From NCBI GenBank assembly GCA_900752785.1, contig CAADWP010000119.1, forward strand, positions 1-11,771: DNA of 11,771 nt, in the 5' to 3' direction. How positions within the stretch are numbered: position 1 is the first letter of the stretch; each line of letters starts with the position of its first letter. Both the position numbers and the translations under genes were made by a program. Below, piece by piece: positions 6,545 through 11,771 of the stretch. The DNA comes from an uncultured Ruminococcus sp. (lineage in GTDB: Bacteria; Bacillota; Clostridia; Oscillospirales; Ruminococcaceae). The notes under the pieces were generated by a model. The model had not been told where the DNA came from and ran no database searches. It worked only from the letters and a program-made list of their open reading frames with translations.

Positions 6545-6572
6545 TGCTATAATATAATTAAGAACAAGTTCT
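6545..6572 (+). promoter_or_regulatory. Promoter of coaBC-ldhA with overlapping dyad
   Basis: An extended -10, TGCTATAAT (6545-6553), lies 52 bases before the coaBC start with only a weak T-rich -35. A second TATAAT overlaps it at 6553-6558. A 12-base dyad, AGAAC-AA-GTTCT (6561-6572), falls at the expected transcription start and could be an operator. The promoter is reasonably supported; the operator is speculative. Confidence 0.6.
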
Positions 6573-6605
6573 ATAGCAAACGACAAATATATTTGGAGGT
6601 TCAAT

Positions 6606-7799
6606 ATGCTGACAGGAAAAACCGTTTTGCTCGGAGTAACAGGCTCTATCGCCGTATATAAAATATGCAATCTCGCAAGAATGCTGACAAAGCTCGGCGC
6701 AGACGTACACGTTGCTATGACGCCCAACTCGCTGAATTTTGTTCATCCCCTCACTTTTGAGACGCTCGTTCAGAACAAGTGCCTTATCGACACTTTTGAC
6801 CGCAATTTTCAATATTCTGTGGAACATATTGCCATTGCAAAAAAAGCTGACGTTGTAATGATCGCGCCTGCTTCGGCAAATATTATCGGAAAAATAGCAA
6901 ACGGAATCGCTGACGATATGCTTACAACTACGGTTATGGCATGCACTTGTCCAAAAATCATTGCTCCTGCCATGAATCATAATATGTATCATAATCCGAT
7001 CGTTCAGGATAATATCAAAAAGCTTAAAAAATTCGGATATGAGATTGCCGAGCCTGTTTCCGGAATGCTTGCAAACCGCGATGTCGGCGACGGAAAGCTT
7101 CCCGACGAAGAAACGCTGTTGGAGCATATTCTCCGTGCTGCCGCATTTGAAAAGGATCTTGCAGGAAAGCGCATTCTTGTTACAGCCGGAGCTACGCGCG
7201 AAAGCATTGATCCTGTGCGCTTTATAAGCAACCATTCAAGCGGAAAAATGGGATTTGCCATTGCACGCGCAGCCATGCTTCGCGGCGCTGACGTTACGGT
7301 TGTTGCAGCTCATACCGACGTTGAACCGCCGCTTTTTACCGACGTTGTCAAAGTGCAGTCGGCTGAAGATATGTTTATTGCCGTTAAAGAACGGCTTGAC
7401 AGTGTCGATATGGTGATAAAGGCTGCCGCTGTCGCCGATTACACTCCTGTGACTGTTGCGGACAGCAAGCTGAAAAAATCAGACAGCGATATGAGCATAA
7501 AATTGAAACGAACTATGGATATTCTTAAATATATCGGAGAAAATAAGCATGAAGGTTTAAAGGTCTGCGGATTTTCAATGGAGACTGACAATGTTATTGA
7601 AAATTCACGCAAAAAGCTTGATTCAAAGAATGCCGATATGATATGCGCGAATTCCTTGAGAAGCGCCGGAGCAGGCTTTGGAACGGATACCAACATAATT
7701 ACAATAATAACGCGGGATTCAACCGAAGAACTTGAGATCATGACAAAATTTGACGCTGCTAATATAATTCTGAGCAAGCTTAATGCAATGAACGGTTAA
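6606..7799 (+). CDS. coaBC: Bifunctional phosphopantothenoylcysteine decarboxylase / phosphopantothenate-cysteine ligase
   Basis: Joins cysteine to 4'-phosphopantothenate (CoaB) and then decarboxylates the product to 4'-phosphopantetheine (CoaC). In this 397-residue fusion the flavoprotein CoaC domain comes first (1-180): GSIAVYK (13-19), H74, [14 protein letters not shown] (87-100), and PAMNHNMY (121-128) with N124. CoaB occupies 186-397: [23 protein letters not shown] with N209, AAAVADYTP (273-281), KLKK (288-291), and GFGTDTN. Where the E. coli enzyme has Cys158 in ACGD, this protein reads ANRD, with N157, so the conserved decarboxylase cysteine seems absent. The neighbouring catalytic H and N positions are intact and the frame is clean, so it is probably a working variant. 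GGAGGT lies five bases before the ATG. It is followed 21 bases later by ldhA, and coaX is divergent. Confidence 0.94.
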   Translation: MLTGKTVLLGVTGSIAVYKICNLARMLTKLGADVHVAMTPNSLNFVHPLTFETLVQNKCLIDTFDRNFQYSVEHIAIAKKADVVMIAPASANIIGKIANGIADDMLTTTVMACTCPKIIAPAMNHNMYHNPIVQDNIKKLKKFGYEIAEPVSGMLANRDVGDGKLPDEETLLEHILRAAAFEKDLAGKRILVTAGATRESIDPVRFISNHSSGKMGFAIARAAMLRGADVTVVAAHTDVEPPLFTDVVKVQSAEDMFIAVKERLDSVDMVIKAAAVADYTPVTVADSKLKKSDSDMSIKLKRTMDILKYIGENKHEGLKVCGFSMETDNVIENSRKKLDSKNADMICANSLRSAGAGFGTDTNIITIITRDSTEELEIMTKFDAANIILSKLNAMNG

Positions 7800-7820
7800 C
7801 TGCGGTATAAAGGAGAAAAA

Positions 7821-8798
7821 ATGAAATTTGCTTTTTTTGATGCCAAGCCCTATGATATCCCGTCCTTTGAAAAGTACGGCAAGGAGCAGGGCATTGCTTT
7901 TAAATTTTATGAAACACGGCTAAACGAAGATACGGTTGGTCTTGCACGGGGATGCGACGGCGTTTGTACTTTCGTCAACGATACCGTAAACGCGGAGGTT
8001 ATTGATGAGCTTTGCGATTTTGGAGTTGGTCTGATCGCGTTAAGATGTGCCGGCTACAATAATGTCGATATTGAACACGCCAAGGGTAAGATCCGCATTG
8101 CTCGCGTACCGGCATATTCGCCTTACGCTGTCGCCGAGCACACAATGGCTTTGCTGCTGACCTCGGTGCGACGTGTTCATAAGGCTTATATCCGTACCAG
8201 AGATTTTAATTTTTCCCTTAACGGCATGATCGGATTCGATCTCCACGGAAAAACCGTAGGCGTTGTCGGCACTGGAAAAATTGGTAGAGTTTTTATTGAT
8301 ATTTGCCGGGGATTCGGCATGAACGTTATAGCCTATGACAAATTTCCGGCTGAAAACAGCGGAATAAACTACGTTTCCCTCGATGAGATTTTTCAGAACA
8401 GCGACGTGATCTCGTTCCATTGCCCGCTGACAGAGGAGACCTACCACATGATAAACAGCGAGACTGTTGAGAAGCTCAAAAAGGGAGTAGTGCTGCTGAA
8501 CACCTCGCGCGGTGCGCTTATTGATGCGGAAGCTCTGCTTGATGGCATTAAGGCGCGCAAGATCGGCGCAGCCTGTCTTGACGTTTATGAAGAGGAGAGC
8601 GATGTTTTCTTCAATGACTTCTCGGGTCATATTATTGCCGACGACGTACTTGCAAGGCTTATTTCAATGCCAAATGTTATTGTTACTTCGCATCAGGCGT
8701 TTCTTACCGAGGAAGCTCTTGATAATATTGCCGAAACTACTGTTATGAATATTATCGCATATAAAAACGGTTCGTCTACCGGAAACGAACTTTGTTGA
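7821..8798 (+). CDS. ldhA: D-lactate dehydrogenase
   Basis: NADH-dependent reduction of pyruvate to D-lactate, regenerating NAD+ in fermentation. The 325-residue protein follows E. coli LdhA (329 residues) closely along its length. It has FVND (51-54), IALRCAGYNNVD (72-83), VPAYSPYAVAEH, the Rossmann motif GTGKIG (150-155), catalytic R230 (NTSRGALID), E259 (DVYEEE) and H291 (SHQAFLTEEA), and a C-terminal GNEL. D173 after the second Rossmann strand fits NAD rather than NADP. The start ATG has AAAGGAG upstream. It follows coaBC by 21 bases with no terminator or promoter between them, so the two are probably co-transcribed; I see no metabolic reason for that pairing. Another D-2-hydroxyacid substrate is possible, but the LdhA-specific segments make lactate the best call. 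Confidence 0.88.
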   Translation: MKFAFFDAKPYDIPSFEKYGKEQGIAFKFYETRLNEDTVGLARGCDGVCTFVNDTVNAEVIDELCDFGVGLIALRCAGYNNVDIEHAKGKIRIARVPAYSPYAVAEHTMALLLTSVRRVHKAYIRTRDFNFSLNGMIGFDLHGKTVGVVGTGKIGRVFIDICRGFGMNVIAYDKFPAENSGINYVSLDEIFQNSDVISFHCPLTEETYHMINSETVEKLKKGVVLLNTSRGALIDAEALLDGIKARKIGAACLDVYEEESDVFFNDFSGHIIADDVLARLISMPNVIVTSHQAFLTEEALDNIAETTVMNIIAYKNGSSTGNELC

Positions 8799-8803
8799 AC
8801 GAT

Positions 8804-8842
8804 AAAATACCGTCCCGAATATTTTTCGGGACGGTATTTTTA
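8804..8842 (+). terminator. Terminator of coaBC-ldhA
   Basis: A perfect 16-bp stem (8804-8819 with 8825-8840), loop TATTT, ends in TATTTTTAA on the plus strand six bases past the ldhA stop. The opposite side gives TATTTTATC, so it may also stop leftward transcription from the operon at 8899-11160. Confidence 0.9.
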
Positions 8843-8858
8843 ATTTACATTCAGCATT

Positions 8859-8895
8859 TATAGTAAACGTCAAATTTATTTTGACGTTTACTATA
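8859..8895. terminator. Second perfect hairpin between convergent genes
   Basis: A perfect 16-bp stem (8859-8874 with 8880-8895) with a five-base loop lies four bases past the stop of the membrane protein gene. No T run follows it on the minus strand, so by itself it is a weak terminator; it may act with the neighbouring hairpin at 8804-8840 or protect the mRNA 3' end. Confidence 0.5.
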
Positions 8896-8898
8896 TAA

Positions 8899-9354
8899 TT
8901 ATCTCTTTTTAAACAGTACGCGTATAAGGAGTCCGCCGCCTGCGGCAACAAGTCCGAACATGATAACAAAAAGATAAGCGGATGTTCTGCGCCATGTTAT
9001 GTGAGTAGTAAGCAGAACGCTGAGAAGAACTATAAGGATTCCTATGGAAAGCACGACCCAGCCGAATATTTTCTTATTCATCATGAAAAGCATAAATATT
9101 CCGCTTATCAACGGCAGCATTATCATTCCGTTAGGCAGATCGAAAGAGCCTATGCGTAAAAAATGCCCTCCGAATCCCCAACTGCTTGTAACGACAATGT
9201 TCTGGAAGATCATGAAAAGTCCTCCGCCAAGCATCAGCAGTCCTAAAAAGAAGTTCCGCAGATCTTTGCTGTCGTCCGATACACGTCTGCCATTTTCGTT
9301 TTTATCCATAAGCTCATTGTAGAGCTTATCAAGCTCAGTATCCTTTTTTCCCAA
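8899..9354 (-). CDS. Small four-helix membrane protein, function unknown
   Basis: A 151-residue protein I cannot assign to a named family. The first 30 residues are charged and probably cytoplasmic and helical (KDTELDKLYNELMDK). Four hydrophobic segments follow at about 34-52, 73-92, 95-115 and 124-147, with Gly-rich helices and a basic end (FKKR). No catalytic motif is visible. The start is TTG with GGGGGGAT upstream; no ATG is as well placed. It begins 20 bases after the metY stop and should be the last gene of the HD-metY operon. Possible roles include a membrane anchor or small transport subunit, but nothing in the sequence decides. Confidence 0.7.
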   Translation of the reverse strand: MGKKDTELDKLYNELMDKNENGRRVSDDSKDLRNFFLGLLMLGGGLFMIFQNIVVTSSWGFGGHFLRIGSFDLPNGMIMLPLISGIFMLFMMNKKIFGWVVLSIGILIVLLSVLLTTHITWRRTSAYLFVIMFGLVAAGGGLLIRVLFKKR

Positions 9355-9374
9355 TATTATCCCCCCTGAAAAAT

Positions 9375-10643
9375 TCAGTCTATTTGTGCGAATGCCTGTT
9401 TAAGATCGTCAAGTATATCTTCAACATTTTCCAGTCCGACGGAGAAGCGTATCATTCCGCCGTTAATACCTGCCGCGGCAAGCTGTTCATCGGTAAGCTG
9501 GCGGTGAGTAGCGCTTGCGGGATGAAGTACGCAGGTGCGTATATCTGCGACATGAACCTCGTTTGAAGCGAGCTTCAGAGCGTCCATGAATTTTACAGCC
9601 GTATTTCTTCCTCCCTTGATTACAAAGGAGATAACTCCGCTGCATCCGTTGGGAAGATATTTTTTTGCAAGCTCATAGTATTTATTACTTTTGAGACCGG
9701 GATAATTTACTGATTCTACCTTGTCGTTTGCTTCTAAATATTCGGAAACGATCTTGGCATTTTCGCAATAACGCTCCATGCGTATAGCAAGAGTTTCAAG
9801 ACCGAGATTGAGATAAAATGACGACTGTGCTGCCGGATAGCAGCCGAAATCTCTCATGAGCTGCATTCTTGCCTTGACAATATATGCGGCGTTTCCGTAA
9901 GCTTCTGTATATACGATGCCGTGGTAGCTTTCGTCCGGCTCGGTAAATTCGGGGAATTTTCCGTTTGACCAGTTGAATTTTCCTGAATCAACAATAACGC
10001 CGCCCACCTGAACGGCATGACCGTCCATGTATTTTGAGGTCGAATGTATAACTATGTCTGCGCCGTATTCTATCGGACGGCAAAGGACAGGCGTGGGAAA
10101 CGTATTATCTACAATAAGCGGTACATCATTTTCATGAGCGATCTTTGCGAACTTTTCAATGTCAAAAACGCAGAGTGCGGGATTTGCAAGAGTTTCACCG
10201 AAAACAGCCTTTGTATTCGATTTAAAAGCAGCGCGTATCTCGTCTTCCGAAGCGTCGGGACTTATAAAAATGCACTCGATACCAAGCTTTTTTAACGTCA
10301 CGGCAAAAAGGTTGATCGTACCTCCGTAAATAGCCGAAGCAGCAATAAAGCTGTCTCCTGCCTGACAGATATTCAGAATACTGCAAAGAGAAGCCGCCTG
10401 ACCGCTGGAGGTACACATAGCGCCGATACCGCCTTCCAAAGCGGCAATTTTTGCTTCCACAGCCATTGTGGTTGGATTTTCAAAGCGTGAATAGATAAGG
10501 CTCTTTGTGGGATCGTCGAAAACGGCGGCTACGTCGTCGGTCGAATCGTAAACATAAGTCGTACTCTGAACGATCGGAACAACCCTTGGTTCTGAATTTT
10601 TTGGCGTATAGCCCTCGTGAAGGCATTTTGTTTCAATTTTCAT
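9375..10643 (-). CDS. metY: O-acetylhomoserine sulfhydrylase (Cys/Met metabolism PLP enzyme)
   Basis: Expected to make homocysteine from O-acetylhomoserine and sulfide, a direct route to methionine. The 422-residue length is that of MetY and longer than MetB or MetC. Landmarks: YSRFENPT (51-58), SSGQAAS (79-85), VDNTF with D179, PLP lysine K204 in HSTSKYMDGHA, the MetY-type insertion region around 220-250, and HPASATHRQL (374-383). The start is ATG with AGGAGG six bases upstream, and it lies within the end of the preceding HD gene (11-base overlap). No S-box or T-box is apparent in the short leader of the operon, so control by such a riboswitch is unlikely here. Methionine gamma-lyase is a related alternative, but the length and motifs favour MetY. 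Confidence 0.88.
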   Translation of the reverse strand: MKIETKCLHEGYTPKNSEPRVVPIVQSTTYVYDSTDDVAAVFDDPTKSLIYSRFENPTTMAVEAKIAALEGGIGAMCTSSGQAASLCSILNICQAGDSFIAASAIYGGTINLFAVTLKKLGIECIFISPDASEDEIRAAFKSNTKAVFGETLANPALCVFDIEKFAKIAHENDVPLIVDNTFPTPVLCRPIEYGADIVIHSTSKYMDGHAVQVGGVIVDSGKFNWSNGKFPEFTEPDESYHGIVYTEAYGNAAYIVKARMQLMRDFGCYPAAQSSFYLNLGLETLAIRMERYCENAKIVSEYLEANDKVESVNYPGLKSNKYYELAKKYLPNGCSGVISFVIKGGRNTAVKFMDALKLASNEVHVADIRTCVLHPASATHRQLTDEQLAAAGINGGMIRFSVGLENVEDILDDLKQAFAQID

Positions 10644-11160
10644 AATTATCCTCCTGCCAAATGCGCCTTGGAACTACCTTTTTCAGTTTAGGAACGCAGA
10701 ATTCCAGAACAGCGCAGTATTTGTCAATAAAAGTAATGATATAGGACTCTTTATATTTCGGCATACGGCGCGTCATCGGCCACATATGCTTAGAAATTAT
10801 ATCTCGCTCAAGATCGGTCATATCTATGAGCTTTTCGGCATTTTCCAGCGCAATATAGGAATGCATAAGACTATGCGAGAGCTGTCCCTTTTCTTTCAGG
10901 GAGTTGTACTCTTTCCTGTCGTAATAAAAAAGGTCGTGAAGCAGACCGGCTCTGGCAGCCGAACGTGCGTTTAAGCCAAATTTACGGCATAGAAGATAGC
11001 TGTAGTATGAAACGTTCAGACAATGCTGAAACCGTGTTGTCGAAATATGATGTGTTATAAGCTTGAGCCTTTCAAGCTGCTGAGAGCCTATGATGTCGTT
11101 TATGCAGCTATAATAGCTGCTGAAAGTCAGCTCTTTACCGGAGCATATTGCTTTAAGCAT
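10633..11160 (-). CDS. HD-domain phosphohydrolase-like protein
   Basis: A 175-residue cytoplasmic protein with the HD metal-binding order: H46 (RFQH), H75-D76 in GLLHDLF, a histidine near 96-100 (LSHSLMH), H125 (ISKHMWP) and D146 (FIDKYCA). HD proteins hydrolyse phosphate esters such as nucleotides, but the substrate cannot be told from the sequence. An N-terminal extension of about 40 residues precedes the domain. ATG is preceded by AAGGAGAG. It is first in the operon, behind a good promoter. Its last four codons overlap the metY start and contain the metY binding site, so the two are translationally coupled. A link to sulfur or methionine metabolism is inferred from that overlap only. Confidence 0.8.
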   Translation of the reverse strand: MLKAICSGKELTFSSYYSCINDIIGSQQLERLKLITHHISTTRFQHCLNVSYYSYLLCRKFGLNARSAARAGLLHDLFYYDRKEYNSLKEKGQLSHSLMHSYIALENAEKLIDMTDLERDIISKHMWPMTRRMPKYKESYIITFIDKYCAVLEFCVPKLKKVVPRRIWQEDNYEN

Positions 11161-11247
11161 TAAAAACTCTCCTTGGAAGCAGAGCCGTGGAAGTTTATTA
11201 AGACTGCACGGATTCCGCTTTTTTTAATTTCATCACCTATAAAATAA

Positions 11248-11276
11248 AGTATACTACATTTTTTGAAAAAAATCAA
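11248..11276 (-). promoter_or_regulatory. Promoter of the HD-metY-membrane protein operon
   Basis: TTGATT (11271-11276) and TATACT (11248-11253) on the minus strand are separated by 17 bases. Transcription would start near 11241, giving a leader of about 80 bases. The mobile element ends only 19 bases upstream of the -35, so its insertion may have replaced upstream control sequence. Confidence 0.75.
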
Positions 11277-11327
11277 GTACTTTTTAAGAATCCTCACGGA
11301 AATCAATTTTAGATAATCAGAATTAAT

Positions 11328-11380
11328 GTCAGGAGGCTCTGCCTCCCGACACCCTCCGCAAAAGGGGAATTTCCCCTTTT
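11328..11380. repeat. GC-rich double palindrome inside the MITE
   Basis: Two adjacent hairpins: GGAGGC-TCT-GCCTCC within outer GTC/GAC arms (11328-11350), then AAAAGGGGAA-T-TTCCCCTTTT (11360-11380). The stretch is GC-rich in an AT-rich region and is flanked by GAAACCC. Similar blocks are common in Ruminococcus-type genomes as I recall them, which would make it a dispersed repeat module; that is not shown by this window. Confidence 0.65.
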
Positions 11381-11390
11381 GAAACCCAAT

Positions 11391-11432
11391 TATGTTTTGA
11401 ATATAGCCCTAAAGAGCTATATTCAAAACATA
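11391..11432. repeat. 17-bp perfect stem-loop inside the MITE
   Basis: TATGTTTTGAATATAGC (11391-11407) pairs exactly with 11416-11432 around an 8-base loop. It is the strongest internal hairpin of the element and would fold in RNA read from either strand. Confidence 0.8.
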
Positions 11433-11594
11433 AAGGTCACAAGAAGAAACATCTTTTTTTGTGAAAATATCACGAATCTGTACCCTGATATAATTCTAAT
11501 TTTAAAAATTGATTTCCGTGAAGAATCCTGCATTTGGTATCCATAATAATTTATATATAAAACAAATGCTGCTGAGTAAATTTAGGTGGTATAT

Positions 11595-11620
11595 AAAAAG
11601 CAGCCTCCCGAGGGAAGCTG
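11595..11620 (-). terminator. Terminator of the ferredoxin gene
   Basis: CAGCCTCCC (11601-11609) pairs with GGGAAGCTG (11612-11620, one G-U pair), and on the minus strand the stem is followed by CTTTTTATAT. It lies 22 bases past the ferredoxin stop and precedes the mobile element, so the element is probably outside the ferredoxin transcript. Confidence 0.85.
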
Positions 11621-11642
11621 TCTTTCTTAAGTATTGTTTGAA

Positions 11643-11771
11643 TTATTCAGCAGAAGGAGCTGAAACAGGGCAAACACCTGCACATGCGCCGCACTCTACG
11701 CAAGTATCAGCGTCAATAACGTATTTTCCATCGCCCTCAGAAATAGCGCTTACGGGGCACTCAGCAGCACA
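11643..11771 (-). CDS. 2[4Fe-4S] ferredoxin, C-terminal part
   Basis: The last 42 residues of a clostridial-type ferredoxin; the gene continues beyond the window edge. The visible part starts within the first cluster motif (C-A-A-E-C-P), then has SAISEGDGKYVIDADTC and the complete second motif CVECGACAGVCP, and ends in a short Ala/Ser/Pro/Glu tail. It carries low-potential electrons between enzymes such as pyruvate:ferredoxin oxidoreductase and hydrogenase in anaerobes. About 14 N-terminal residues are missing if the length is the usual 55-56. A terminator follows, so it is probably a single-gene transcript or the last gene of one. Confidence 0.93.
   Translation of the reverse strand, partial: CAAECPVSAISEGDGKYVIDADTCVECGACAGVCPVSAPSAE

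Larger units (their letters stand above)
11286..11529. mobile_element. MITE-like element with 9-bp target duplication
   Basis: The body, 11295-11520 (226 bp), begins with CACGGAAATCAATTTT and ends with its exact reverse complement (16 bp). Weaker similarity continues inward to about 39 bases on each side, down to a shared TCAGG. The body is flanked by identical 9-bp direct repeats AAGAATCCT (11286-11294 and 11521-11529), a clear target-site duplication. It encodes no protein. The interior is a series of palindromes (listed separately). These features define a non-autonomous element moved in trans by a transposase that makes 9-bp duplications, as some IS families do; I cannot name the parent IS. 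Confidence 0.85.

Noticed and set aside
6558..7235. A 225-residue open frame on the minus strand
   Set aside because: It is antisense to coaBC, is rich in Cys and His as shadow frames often are, and includes the coaBC promoter region.
8040..8630. A 196-residue open frame on the minus strand
   Set aside because: It is antisense to ldhA, which is clearly coding along its full length.
11161..11247. SAM riboswitch or T-box before the HD-metY operon
   Set aside because: The leader is only about 80 bases and shows no S-box core, T-box sequence or terminator/antiterminator pair.

Overview
The window looks like chromosomal DNA of a low-GC, anaerobic Gram-positive bacterium of the Clostridia, most likely Ruminococcus or a close relative in the Oscillospiraceae. 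The pointers are strong AGGAGG-type ribosome binding sites, several TTG starts, a cdaA-cdaR pair, a type III pantothenate kinase, a D-lactate dehydrogenase, a clostridial 2[4Fe-4S] ferredoxin, and a lipoprotein with cohesin-like sequence and Val/Thr/Glu-rich linkers. The genus is an inference from gene style; no rRNA or marker gene is present.

Layout. 1-220: no gene; a candidate leftward promoter and the terminator of cdaR. 220-2405 (minus): cdaA-cdaR, the membrane c-di-AMP cyclase and its YbbR-domain partner, overlapping by 4 bases and preceded by a leader of about 180 nt with two mutually exclusive pairings. 2858-4202 (minus): a DUF3343 Se/S-carrier-like protein and a cysteine desulfurase, one base apart. 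4467-5354 (minus): a lipoprotein whose C-terminal 145 residues look like a cohesin domain with its halves in reversed order, behind a perfect-consensus promoter. 5613-6383 (minus) and 6606-7799 (plus): divergent coaX and coaBC, which supply the first three steps of CoA synthesis from pantothenate. ldhA follows coaBC on the same strand and ends at a strong terminator. 8899-11160 (minus): an operon of an HD-domain protein, O-acetylhomoserine sulfhydrylase (metY) and a four-helix membrane protein. 11286-11529: a small non-autonomous mobile element with terminal inverted repeats and a 9-bp target duplication. 11643-11771 (minus): the 3' part of a ferredoxin gene.

How they fit together. Most genes are housekeeping: CoA supply, second-messenger synthesis linked to cell-wall homeostasis, sulfur metabolism (the desulfurase/carrier pair and MetY), and fermentation redox (LDH, ferredoxin). 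I see no defence system, phage, CRISPR array or obvious novel multi-gene system. The points most worth a second look are the apparently permuted cohesin-like domain, the MITE, the cdaA leader, and the missing decarboxylase cysteine in CoaBC.
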